Origin: Cytobacillus massiliigabonensis
GTDB lineage: Bacteria > Bacillota > Bacilli > Bacillales > Cytobacillaceae
DNA: 50,148 nt
Assembly: GCF_900199725.1 (NCBI RefSeq)
Contig: NZ_LT904904.1
Location: 2,931,450-2,981,597 of the forward strand
Direction: 5' to 3'
A program made the position numbers and the translations under genes. Every line of letters begins with the position of its first letter. The stretch's first letter is position 1. The notes beneath the pieces were generated by a model. That model was not told the DNA's origin and made no database searches. It saw only the letters and a list, made by a program, of their open reading frames with translations. This document shows positions 9,119 to 20,000 of this stretch, piece by piece.

Positions 9119-11008
9119 TTATTTAGTTTCTATCCATATCCTCTTATTCTCTATTCTTTTTGTTAAATCCAGGGCATCCAATCGTTCCAAAAACGGTATC
9201 ATATACTTCCTTGAGAGATCAAGAATTTCTTTTGCATCACCAACCTCAAACTCCGGACCAGTACGTTTTTTCAACACCTCGACCGCATGTTTAAAGTGTT
9301 CACTATGCCAATAGTATTGATCATCAAGCGGGGCAATCACAAGTTCTTCTACTAAAAATCTCATAATGTCAGGAACGATATGATTCGGTATACCCGCATT
9401 TGTAAAATAGTCACTAATATATTTCACTTTTAAACCGTCACTTTTTAGCTGTTCCAGCATGCCGCCTGTTCTTTTTTCCCAATTCGAAGGAATATGAGGC
9501 TTAAAATCACGTAGATGAATATATTGCCCCCTCTTGCAGAAGAGTGAAGATTCAATTGCCTGTTCTAAAACATACTCCAAAAGCTGTTTCGGGTACATTT
9601 TATGCATAGGCTGTAATAATGCAGCTTTATTTTCACCTGGCTTCATCGGATGATCCTTATGAAAATCCTTCATGCGGTCATACAATTCTTCTACAATAAA
9701 GTCCTTAATGGAGAATAGAGTATATTCCTTTCTATTATAGTAAATAAACTCGTCATCCTCACTTAAAATGGACATTAATTCTGATTCATCAAGTGAAGTT
9801 CTTGTGATTAATTCTGTTAGTGTCAAACTTTTTGCTTCAGATATCGCAGCTATCATTCTTTCTTTTGGGCTGCCTTCTTTTTTCTTTGCTAATTCTTCAA
9901 TTGTTTTATGACCGAAACGATACTTCTCTCCTCTTGGATCAATGACCCATCCGCCTCCAATTGTTTCTTGAGGACTTGGCCGTCTTAAAATAAATCGGTC
10001 ACCACGCTTTGTAACAATTTCTTCATCTAACCGGATTTGACAAAGAATTTCACTGTTGTCATCTTTTATTTCATTCCGGTCAAAAAACACAATTCGTCCC
10101 ATCACTTCTGCAGTACCAATATGACATTTAATTGGCATTCTCTGTTTAACCATGTAATCTAAATCTCCAGCAACCTTCAGTGCCACATCAATTGTCCGAG
10201 TGATAATAAAATGTTCTGAAGACACAAGGACATCTCCTCGTTCGATATCCTCCTTTGCAATACCAGAAAGATTGATTGCCACCCGCTGACCAGCAAATGC
10301 ATGTTCAGCAGGCTGATGATGAACTTGAAGCTGCCTTGCACGTGTTTCCAGTCCTTTTGGCATCACCATTAAAGCTTGTCCCTCTTCTATTGATCCCTCA
10401 TAGACTGTACCCCTTACAACTGTACCTTGTCCCTTTATAGTAAAGACCTGATCAATAGGAAGCCGAAAAGCCCCTCTAACATCCCTAGTTTCCTTTAATT
10501 TAAGTGTATTAGTAATCAAATTTTTCAGATCGTCTATCCCTTTCAATGAAAGACTATCAACTAGGATAAAGGGTGAATGTTCAAATACAGTCCCCTTTAA
10601 CTCTTCTAAAATGTCATCCTTCACTAAATCAATAAATTCTTCCTCGACACGGTCAATTTTTGTAATAGCGACAATGCCGTTCTGAACTCCTAATAATCCT
10701 AAGATATGTAAATGTTCCCTTGTTTGGGGCATAACTCCTTCATCCGCTGCCACAACAAGAACCACTAAATCAATGCCTGCTACACCAGCGATCATTTGTC
10801 GAATAAATCGTTCATGACCAGGCACATCCACAACCGAAATTTGGATGTCTTCATCTTCATAAAGAGGAGCAAACCCAAGCTCAATGGAAATTTGCCTTTC
10901 CTTCTCCTCCTTTAATCGATCTGTATCCACATTTGTTAAAGCTTTTGTTAACGTTGTTTTTCCATGATCGATATGTCCAGCCATACCAATTGTAAAAAAC
11001 CTTTTCAT
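9119..11008 (-). CDS. selB: Selenocysteine-specific translation elongation factor SelB
   Basis: The 629-aa protein has an EF-Tu-like GTPase domain (GHIDHGKT at residues ~11-18, DVPGHERF as switch II/G3, TKID as G4). Beta-barrel domains II/III follow (GTVVRGTVYEGSI). The ~250-residue C-terminal region contains winged-helix domains that in SelB bind the SECIS RNA hairpin. Standard EF-Tu and IF2 lack this tail. SelB delivers Sec-tRNA-Sec to UGA codons. I chose ATG at 11008 over the in-frame GTG nine bases upstream because it sits better behind AGGTGG. No selA or selD is adjacent, which is uncommon because selA and selB are often neighbours; a tRNA-Sec fragment lies 39 kb away in this window. Confidence 0.96.
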   Translation of the reverse strand: MKRFFTIGMAGHIDHGKTTLTKALTNVDTDRLKEEKERQISIELGFAPLYEDEDIQISVVDVPGHERFIRQMIAGVAGIDLVVLVVAADEGVMPQTREHLHILGLLGVQNGIVAITKIDRVEEEFIDLVKDDILEELKGTVFEHSPFILVDSLSLKGIDDLKNLITNTLKLKETRDVRGAFRLPIDQVFTIKGQGTVVRGTVYEGSIEEGQALMVMPKGLETRARQLQVHHQPAEHAFAGQRVAINLSGIAKEDIERGDVLVSSEHFIITRTIDVALKVAGDLDYMVKQRMPIKCHIGTAEVMGRIVFFDRNEIKDDNSEILCQIRLDEEIVTKRGDRFILRRPSPQETIGGGWVIDPRGEKYRFGHKTIEELAKKKEGSPKERMIAAISEAKSLTLTELITRTSLDESELMSILSEDDEFIYYNRKEYTLFSIKDFIVEELYDRMKDFHKDHPMKPGENKAALLQPMHKMYPKQLLEYVLEQAIESSLFCKRGQYIHLRDFKPHIPSNWEKRTGGMLEQLKSDGLKVKYISDYFTNAGIPNHIVPDIMRFLVEELVIAPLDDQYYWHSEHFKHAVEVLKKRTGPEFEVGDAKEILDLSRKYMIPFLERLDALDLTKRIENKRIWIETK

Positions 11009-11083
11009 CGCTGCCACCTACTCCTGCTTTACTTATGTATCTTTCACATTATCGTTTATATAAGAAAAATTCAATCGTAAAGG

Positions 11084-11812
11084 TTATTTGTCATATAATT
11101 TCCTTGAAATTCTATTTTTCCTAGTAAAAGGGACAAGCAGAAGGAAAAACAGGGAGAAAGCAACCGCTTCTAATGTCAGTATATAATAAGGAAAAGGACC
11201 AAAATAATCTAATAGAGAACCATTGCTTGGTTTATGGGCAAGAAACATATAGTTTCCGCCTGTAACTTTATTTGCTATAAACGCAGCCATCGCACTCCCA
11301 TTTAAAAATAAAAAGGAGGCAAAAAGACCTTTTCTTGTCGGTTTAAACTTATGGACGAACACAAAATAAAGACAAGTCCAAATAATAAGCATATGAGTAA
11401 TAAAAAATTGAAAAAATCTGAAATGAGGATATCCTAGAAATAATTCAGGTGTCAGAATTGCCATAAAGGCACCTGTTATTCCAATAAAATAGACAATCTG
11501 AAAAATATATTGCATTCTTGTTGCTAATAGAATTAAACATAATATGAGACTAAGTGAACAAAGCTGCAGAGGGAGAGTAAATGAAATATCCCAATAACCA
11601 TCTTTATATAACCAAAAATGATACAAGGTTTCTAATAAGAAAAGGACTAAAAACATGATGGTTCTTGCCCAATGATCATATTTCCTTAATTGGTTTCGAA
11701 ACCTATATAGAAATACAGATCCGCATAAAAATAATGCAATCATTAAAAAGTGAGATGCAGAAAAGGCTTCAAAAGGAAAAAGGTCATATTGATGGTCAAA
11801 TAGTTTGCTCAT
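11084..11812 (-). CDS. YwaF/TIGR02206-like integral membrane protein
   Basis: The 242-aa protein has about seven predicted membrane helices and starts MSKLFDHQYDLFPFEAFSAS. It carries conserved features I associate with the YwaF/TIGR02206 family: ETLYHFWLY, LPLQLCSLS, HMLIIW and a GGNYMFLAHKP loop. No enzymatic role is established for this family to my knowledge. It has a good AAAAGGGG ribosome binding site and follows the PP-loop ATPase gene by only 15 bp, so the two are probably co-transcribed. The selB gene begins 75 bp further on and could be in the same unit. Confidence 0.85.
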   Translation of the reverse strand: MSKLFDHQYDLFPFEAFSASHFLMIALFLCGSVFLYRFRNQLRKYDHWARTIMFLVLFLLETLYHFWLYKDGYWDISFTLPLQLCSLSLILCLILLATRMQYIFQIVYFIGITGAFMAILTPELFLGYPHFRFFQFFITHMLIIWTCLYFVFVHKFKPTRKGLFASFLFLNGSAMAAFIANKVTGGNYMFLAHKPSNGSLLDYFGPFPYYILTLEAVAFSLFFLLLVPFTRKNRISRKLYDK

Positions 11813-11827
11813 TTAACTAAGCCCCTT

Positions 11828-12508
11828 TTATTCTTTTGGTATTAGCTTAATTTTTTGAAACTCATATTTTTGCGTTGTTTCAAACTTGATGATTTCTGGC
11901 TGCTCCAGTTCAATCCTTGCTTGAAAAAGTGGACCATCTGAAACAAATGTATGATATTCGCCAGATTCCCCCATCGGACAACAATCCTTTTTCGTTATAT
12001 CTTGAATGAATGCAGAATCGAGCTGTCTGCCAAGCCATGTTTTATCAAGTACATCTTCACGAACCCGAATGACAGTTGCCTTATAACCTGACTTAACAAA
12101 GGTATTCAGAAGAAGTAGTGCATCCTCTTTTTTTCCCCACAATGGATAAATAGGTTCAAGTGATGTTTCATTTGCCAATTGTTCGCCCCACTCCCGGTGT
12201 CCTTCTAAATATAAGTCACCAAAGGCAATCCCAGCCAATTGATATTGATGTTTAAAATTTTTCAAAGCTTCGGTAAAGCTGCTAGTGTAATCTTCGAAGG
12301 TGCAGGAGATAAATTCTACCGGAATATTTAAAGCCTTTGCCTGAAGTTTAATTAATTCCATCTTCTCTCCATGTCCAAAAGTACGGCCTAGTTCAATTGG
12401 AATCGTTGTTATTAAACAGGCGACCTCCACCCCTTGTTTTGTCAATTTATCAAGTGCCATACAGCTGTCTTTTCCGCCGCTCCATGATAAACCCACACGT
12501 TTCTTCAT
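11828..12508 (-). CDS. PP-loop ATP pyrophosphatase, diphthine-ammonia ligase-like (DUF71/COG2102)
   Basis: This 226-aa adenine-nucleotide alpha-hydrolase-type protein has the PP-loop SGGKDS near residue 9, the family motif FGDLYLEGHREW in the middle, and GESGEYHTFV near the C-terminus. The archaeal/eukaryotic relatives amidate diphthine on EF-2. Bacteria lack diphthamide, so the bacterial members must act on another substrate, still unknown. I prefer the ATG at 12508, nine bases after AAGGA, over the upstream TTG. It heads a likely operon with the YwaF-like gene. Confidence 0.88.
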   Translation of the reverse strand: MKKRVGLSWSGGKDSCMALDKLTKQGVEVACLITTIPIELGRTFGHGEKMELIKLQAKALNIPVEFISCTFEDYTSSFTEALKNFKHQYQLAGIAFGDLYLEGHREWGEQLANETSLEPIYPLWGKKEDALLLLNTFVKSGYKATVIRVREDVLDKTWLGRQLDSAFIQDITKKDCCPMGESGEYHTFVSDGPLFQARIELEQPEIIKFETTQKYEFQKIKLIPKE

Positions 12509-12693
12509 TTTCAATCATCCTTTTATCACTTTTTTCTTCATTCTATCACATCCATTGCTAGTAAACTGTAAGAAAAAGGATAGAAGGTTCTTTAAAGAGA
12601 GTCGCACGTATTATTAGGTCCTTACTCTAACTTTTCGGCTACGGGCTGTCCCACTCCCCTTCTGAAGTAGAACTGTTCGTTTTAGATGAAAAA

Positions 12694-15600
12694 TATCTCT
12701 CAGTAATCCGATGAACGACTTCTCTTATATTTTTTAATCTGGATTTGTCCTTCATACACCGGATGAACGACTTCCTGCATGCTTTTCAACCTGGTTTTGT
12801 CCTTCATACACCGGATGAACGACTTCCCGCATGTTTTTCAATCCAGTTTTGTCCTTCATACACCGGATGAACGACTTCCTGCATGCTTTTCAACCTGGTT
12901 TTGTCCTTCATACACCGGATGAACGACTTCCCGCATGCTTTTCAATCTAGTTTTGTCCTTCATACACCGGATGAATGACTTCCTGCATGCTTTTCAATCC
13001 GGTTTTGTCCTTCATACACCGGATGAACGACTTCCCGCATGCCTTTCAATCCAGTTTTGTCCTTCATACATCAGATGAACGACTTCCTGCATGCTTTTCA
13101 ATCCGGTTTTGTCCTTCATACACCGGATGAACGACTTCCTGCATGCTTTTCAACCTGGTTTTGTCCTTCATACACCGGATGAACGACTTCCCGCATGTTT
13201 TTCAATCCAGTTTTGTCCTTCATACACCGGATGAACGACTTCCTGCATGCTTTTCAACCTGGTTTTGTCCTTCATACACCGGATGAACGACTTCCCGCAT
13301 GCTTTTCAATCTAGTTTTGTCCTTCATACACCGGATGAATGACTTCCTGCATGCTTTTCAATCCGGTTTTGTCCTTCATACACCGGATGAACGACTTCCC
13401 GCATGCCTTTCAATCCAGTTTTGTCCTTCATACATCAGATGAACGACTTCCTGCATGCTTTTCAATCCGGTTTTGTCCTTCATACACCGGATGAACGACT
13501 TCCTGCATGCTTTTCAACCTGGTTTTGTCCTTCATACACCGGATGAACGACTTCCCGCATGTTTTTCAATCCAGTTTTGTCCTTCATACACCGGATGAAC
13601 GACTTCCTGCATGCTTTTCAACCTGGTTTTGTCCTTCATACACCGGATGAACGACTTCCCGCATGCTTTTCAATCTAGTTTTGTCCTTCATACACCGGAT
13701 GAATGACTTCCTGCATGCTTTTCAATCCGGTTTTGTCCTTCATACACCGGATGAACGACTTCCCGCATGCCTTTCAATCCAGTTTTGTCCTTCATACATC
13801 AGATGAACGACTTCCTGCATGCTTTTCAATCCGGTTTTGTCCTTCATACACCGGATGAACGACTTCCTGCATGCTTTTCAACCTGGTTTTGTCCTTCATA
13901 CACCGGATGAACGACTTCCCGCATGTTTTTCAATCCAGTTTTGTCCTTCATACACCGGATGAACGACTTCCTGCATGCTTTTCAACCTGGTTTTGTCCTT
14001 CATACACCGGATGAACGACTTCCCGCATGCTTTTCAATCTAGTTTTGTCCTTCATACACCGGATGAATGACTTCCTGCATGCTTTTCAATCCGGTTTTGT
14101 CCTTCATACACCGGATGAACGACTTCCCGCATGCCTTTCAATCCAGTTTTGTCCTTCATACATCAGATGAACGACTTCCTGCATGCTTTTCAATCCGGTT
14201 TTGTCCTTCATACACCGGATGAACGACTTCCTGCATGCTTTTCAACCTGGTTTTGTCCTTCATACACCGGATGAACGACTTCCCGCATGTTTTTCAATCC
14301 AGTTTTGTCCTTCATACACCGGATGAACGACTTCCTGCATGCTTTTCAACCTGGTTTTGTCCTTCATACACCGGATGAACGACTTCCCGCATGCTTTTCA
14401 ATCTAGTTTTGTCCTTCATACACCGGATGAATGACTTCCTGCATGCTTTTCAATCCGGTTTTGTCCTTCATACACCGGATGAACGACTTCCCGCATGCCT
14501 TTCAATCCAGTTTTGTCCTTCATACATCAGATGAACGACTTCCTGCATGCTTTTCAATCCGGTTTTGTCCTTCATACACCGGATGAACGACTTCCTGCAT
14601 GCTTTTCAACCTGGTTTTGTCCTTCATACACCGGATGAACGACTTCCCGCATGTTTTTCAATCCAGTTTTGTCCTTCATACACCGGATGAACGACTTCCT
14701 GCATGCTTTTCAACCTGGTTTTGTCCTTCATACACCGGATGAACGACTTCCCGCATGCTTTTCAATCTAGTTTTGTCCTTCATACACCGGATGAATGACT
14801 TCCTGCATGCTTTTCAATCCGGTTTTGTCCTTCATACACCGGATGAACGACTTCCCGCATGCCTTTCAATCCAGTTTTGTCCTTCATACATCAGATGAAC
14901 GACTTCCTGCATGCTTTTCAATCCGGTTTTGTCCTTCATACACCGGATGAACGACTTCCTGCATGCTTTTCAACCTGGTTTTGTCCTTCATACACCGGAT
15001 GAACGACTTCCCGCATGTTTTTCAATCCAGTTTTGTCCTTCATACACCGGATGAACGACTTCCTGCATGCTTTTCAACCTGGTTTTGTCCTTCATACACC
15101 GGATGAACGACTTCCCGCATGCTTTTCAATCTAGTTTTGTCCTTCATACACCGGATGAATGACTTCCTGCATGCTTTTCAATCCGGTTTTGTCCTTCATA
15201 CACCGGATGAACGACTTCCCGCATGCCTTTCAATCCAGTTTTGTCCTTCATACATCAGATGAACGACTTCCTGCATGCTTTTCAATCCGGTTTTGTCCTT
15301 CATACACCGGATGAACGACTTCCTGCATGCTTTTCAACCTGGTTTTGTCCTTCATACACCGGATGAACGACTTCCCGCATGTTTTTCAATCCAGTTTTGT
15401 CCTTCATACACCGGATGAACGACTTCCTGCATGCTTTTCAACCTGGTTTTGTCCTTCATACACCGGATGAACGACTTCCCGCATGCTTTTCAATCTAGTT
15501 TTGTCCTTCATACACCGGATGAATGACTTCCTGCATGCTTTTCAATCCGGTTTTGTCCTTCATACACCGGATGAACGACTTCCCGCATGCCTTTCAATCC

Positions 15601-16880
15601 AGTTTTGTCCTTCATACATCAGATGAACGACTTCCTGCATGCTTTTCAATCCGGTTTTGTCCTTCATACACCGGATGAACGACTTCCTGCATGCTTTTCA
15701 ACCTGGTTTTGTCCTTCATACACCGGATGAACGACTTCCCGCATGTTTTTCAATCCAGTTTTGTCCTTCATACACCGGATGAACGACTTCCTGCATGCTT
15801 TTCAACCTGGTTTTGTCCTTCATACACCGGATGAACGACTTCCCGCATGCTTTTCAATCTAGTTTTGTCCTTCATACACCGGATGAATGACTTCCTGCAT
15901 GCTTTTCAATCCGGTTTTGTCCTTCATACACCGGATGAACGACTTCCCGCATGCCTTTCAATCCAGTTTTGTCCTTCATACATCAGATGAACGACTTCCT
16001 GCATGCTTTTCAATCCGGTTTTGTCCTTCATACACCGGATGAACGACTTCCTGCATGCTTTTCAACCTGGTTTTGTCCTTCATACACCGGATGAACGACT
16101 TCCCGCATGTTTTTCAATCCAGTTTTGTCCTTCATACACCGGATGAACGACTTCCTGCATGCTTTTCAACCTGGTTTTGTCCTTCATACACCGGATGAAC
16201 GACTTCCCGCATGCTTTTCAATCTAGTTTTGTCCTTCATACACCGGATGAATGACTTCCTGCATGCTTTTCAATCCGGTTTTGTCCTTCATACACCGGAT
16301 GAACGACTTCCCGCATGCCTTTCAATCCAGTTTTGTCCTTCATACATCAGATGAACGACTTCCTGCATGCTTTTCAATCCGGTTTTGTCCTTCATACACC
16401 GGATGAACGACTTCCTGCATGCTTTTCAACCTGGTTTTGTCCTTCATACACCGGATGAACGACTTCCCGCATGTTTTTCAATCCAGTTTTGTCCTTCATA
16501 CACCGGATGAACGACTTCCTGCATGCTTTTCAACCTGGTTTTGTCCTTCATACACCGGATGAACGACTTCCCGCATGCTTTTCAATCTAGTTTTGTCCTT
16601 CATACACCGGATGAATGACTTCCTGCATGCTTTTCAATCCGGTTTTGTCCTTCATACACCGGATGAACGACTTCCCGCATGCCTTTCAATCCAGTTTTGT
16701 CCTTCATACACCGGATGAACGACTTCTCGCATGCTTTTCAATCCAGTTTTGTCCTTCATACACTAGATGAACGACTTCTTGCATGCTTTTCAATCCAGTT
16801 TTGTCCTTCATATACCTGATGAACGACTTCCCGCATGCTTTTCAATCTAGTTTTGTCCTTCATACACCGGATGAACGACT
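12694..16880. repeat. Satellite-like tandem array of 52-bp monomers with a 364-bp higher-order unit
   Basis: From 12748 to 16855 there are exactly 79 monomers of 52 bp with no length change, plus a degenerate monomer before (12694-12747) and a 25-bp partial one after (16856-16880). The monomer runs TCCTTCATACACCGGATGAA, then CGACTTCCTGCATGC, then TTTTCAACCTGGTTTTG. Six point-variant types occur in the fixed order a-b-a-d-e-f-g, giving a seven-monomer unit of 364 bp. The marker variant g (CATCAGATG) recurs at 13071, 13435, 13799, 14163, 14527, 14891, 15255, 15619, 15983 and 16347, always 364 bp apart. The last three full monomers (16700-16855) are divergent. Each monomer carries TTCAT-N7-ATGAA and most carry GCATGC. 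Neither 52 nor 364 is divisible by 3 and all frames are interrupted, so it is not coding. No other gene lies between 12509 and 17073. Confidence 0.97.
12748..16699. repeat. Homogenised 364-bp higher-order repeat block (10 full copies plus 6 monomers)
   Basis: Within the array, monomers 1-76 follow the seven-type order without any break. This gives ten complete 364-bp units (12748-16387) and a partial eleventh lacking only its g monomer. The rows I compared are identical between copies, while the monomer types inside one unit differ at several fixed positions (12, 14, 21, 29, 35, 36 and 43-47 of the monomer). That pattern means whole 364-bp blocks were amplified recently, after the monomers had diverged. 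Confidence 0.92.
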
Positions 16881-16995
16881 GGACTTTTACTTCACAGATA
16901 AACTTTACCCTTCATAGATAAGGTGGTAAGCTTTTCTTTTGTTCATTTAACTTTGGATAATCCTCGTACCTCTTCATTTCCTAGATCGCCTTTTT

Positions 16996-17040
16996 ATACA
17001 AAAAGTTCGCTTCATAACAAGCGAACTTTTTGTATTTTTT
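16996..17040. terminator. Strong bidirectional hairpin terminator after sbcC
   Basis: A perfect 17-bp stem (16996-17012 with 17019-17035) has loop CATAAC, with T runs in the 3' arm on both strands and a T tail on plus. It lies 34 bp beyond the sbcC stop codon and insulates sbcCD from the repeat array. Confidence 0.88.
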
Positions 17041-17073
17041 ATCTATTATTTCTTCTATGAAGTTATCACTATA

Positions 17074-20000
17074 TTATGATAAAAACTGAAATTCAGTCCT
17101 GCTCCCTGATTGGTCTGCGAACACTTCAAGCCTTGCATCAATTCTTTCTTTAAGTTCAGGTACGTGTGAAATAATCCCAACAAGTCTTCCGCTGCTTTGG
17201 ATGTCAATCAAAGCTTCAACAGCCTGATCTAGCGATTCCGGATCAAGGGTACCGAATCCTTCATCAATAAACATGGTCTCAAGTGAGACGCCTCCAGCGT
17301 ATTGTTGGACTACGTCTGCTAATCCTAAAGCAAGTGAAAGTGCAGCCTTAAAGCTTTCACCGCCAGATAGTGTTTTTACATGGCGATCCTGACCTGTATA
17401 TTGGTCAAAAACAAGCAATTCTAAGCCGCTCTGAACATTTCCTTTTGAACGGTCCGCTTTCCTAATGAGTTCGTATCTTCCACTGGTCATTTTTTTTAGC
17501 CTGCCGTTTGCTTCACTTAAAATGTCGTCAAGAAACGAAGCTAAAACAAATCTTTCAAATGTTATCCGATACGTATTTTGACCCTTAGCAATCTCGTACA
17601 AATGGCCAATTATCTTGTATTTTTCTTCAATTGTTTTCATTTCTTCATTTATATGGTTTATTTTATTGGCTAATTCCTCATTATCCCTTTTCTTCATAAA
17701 TAGATTTGTATACACATCCTGCAGCGATTTAATTTGTTCTTCAATATCAGTAAATGCTTCATTTAGCTTAGACATATCAGGTCTCTCAATATTTAATAAA
17801 AGCTCATGCAATTCAGTATAGCGATCATTAACAGAACGAACTTCCTCACGATAATCGATGAATGCTTTTTCTAACTGCTTGATTTCTTGATCCGATTTTT
17901 TTGCACTATGATACTCCCCATAAACAGCAAATCCTTGTTCCTTCATGCGGTTAACGAATGCTTCTCTTTCTTTTACAAGCTGCTCATTTGTTTTCTTCAT
18001 ATTCAATTCAATGGTTTCATATTTCGTTGTAATTGAAAGGTATTTTTCTCGGCTGTCCTGATACAAACGCTGAGCAGATTCTAATCTTTGCATTAGTTCA
18101 TCTTGTTTTTTTACAGACTCGATTAGACGAGCTTCAAAAGCCTCGATAGTACGGAGGTCTTCGGGAATACTTTCAATCATTCGTTGTAAATAGGTTTTCT
18201 TTTCCGTATATAAAATGGTGGTTTCATTTAACTTTTCCATTATTCTTTGAAGTTCGGAACCATACTTATCTTTATCCTGCTCGAAAGCTGCCAATTCTTT
18301 TGCACAAATTGAAAGCCGTTCAATACTTTTTGACAGCATAGAATGTGTTGCTTCTAACTCCTGCTGCTTTGAAAGGATTGAATGTTTATATATTGGGAAT
18401 TCAGACGGAGATAAATCAGGCTGCTGCTTTTGGATATCATCAACAATGTTATTTACAGTTTCCTTTACCGAAAGAATAAAGGATTGTGCTTCGTAAAAAG
18501 CTTTTTCCGCACGGGTCTTTTTCTTTTCAACTTCATCATATTGCTGCTTGGCACTTTTGATGTCTTTTTCATTTGGAACATCTGTTGCTGAGGTAGCTAG
18601 CTTGGGATGATGTTCAGACCCGCATACAGGGCAGGCATCCCCTTCATTGAGCTGACTCGCAAGAAAACTAGCTTGTCCATGGAGCCATTTTTGTTCTAAT
18701 TCCGCTGTCAAACTCTTAGCATCAGCTAGCCTAGCAGCAGCATTAGCCAACAGGTCTTTTTTCATTTCAAATTGACCAGTTGCCTGTTCCAATCGGGACT
18801 GCTGTTCCTCAAATTTATGAATAAGTGAAAGTTCTCCTGCTGTCTTTTCAAGCTTGTGTGAGACCTCAACTAATTTTAGCTGATTTTGTTCAATATCCTG
18901 CTTTTCTTCTTTTAATGCAAGAATGTTTTTTTCAGTCCTTCTTTCCATTTCTTCTAACGTTGATTTCTGCTTTGAAGTATTCTCAAGTTCTCTTCCTAAT
19001 TCCTGCACTTCCTTTTGAATACTTGCTAAGGATTGCATATCTGTCCTCAAATTATTCAAAAAACTTATTTGTTCGCCAATTGCCTTTCTTTCTGGTTCGC
19101 GACTTTTTTCAGCTTCCCATCTCTCCTCCAGTTCTTTGAGCTGGATGGAAAGTTGAGATTCTTGCTCCTTTAATATAGAAAGCTCACGATTTGCTGCATC
19201 CACTTCTTTTTTTAAATGATGGCAGAGCTCTTCCTGCTGTGCAAGGACTGCTGCTTTTTGGGCAAGATTGATTTGCACTTCCATTTGAGAATATTTTTCT
19301 TTTTCCTTCTCTAGCTCTGCCTTCCTAATTTGCAAATCATCTTTTGCTTTTAATTGTTTAGCTATAACTTCTGCTTCATATAGCTTTTGCTGAAGAGTAT
19401 TTCTTTCCTCTTGTTTTTCTTTTAGATGATCCGCAAGTTTCCCAAGCTCCTCTGACATTTGGCTGATCTCAGACCTTAATAAAGGCATGATGAGGTGATC
19501 ATTTAAACTGCCAGCATCTAGGTATCCTTTTAATTCTTCATTATATAGCGCGGAAATATTCTGAATGGCCTGATTTCGTTGTTCAACTTGCTTTTCAACC
19601 GTTTTTTTCAGATCTACTGCATCTTCCTTTAATTTTTCCTCAATCCGTTTATAGATTTGTGTATGGAATAGCCGCTGCAGAATTACTTCCTTATCCTTGC
19701 TTTCAGACGTAAGAAGCTTACGAAACTCTCCTTGAGGAATCATTAATATTTGTCTAAATTGATTACTATCAATAATCATAATTTCTTTTACTTTTTCATC
19801 AACATCACGAACATTAGCGGCAAGAAGCTGTCTATTTCCATCTGTGTCGTATACGTATAACTCTGCCTTTGCTCCTATTGTTGTAACCCCATCTCCACGT
19901 GCTTTTTTCTTTTCCTGCTGAGGGGATCTCGTAATGAAATAGGTTTTGTTTCTTAAGGTAAATTCTAATGACACCTCTGTTACTGTTTCATCTTTAGCAA

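Noticed and set aside
12694..16880. The long array as a CRISPR locus
   Set aside because: The repeats are contiguous 52-mers with point variants only. There are no unique spacers and no cas genes.
12694..16880. The array as a repetitive protein-coding gene or pseudogene
   Set aside because: Period 52 (and 364) shifts the frame every unit. TGA in GGATGAACG recurs on plus and TTGAAAAG/GTATGAAGG give stops on minus, so no frame stays open beyond short stretches.
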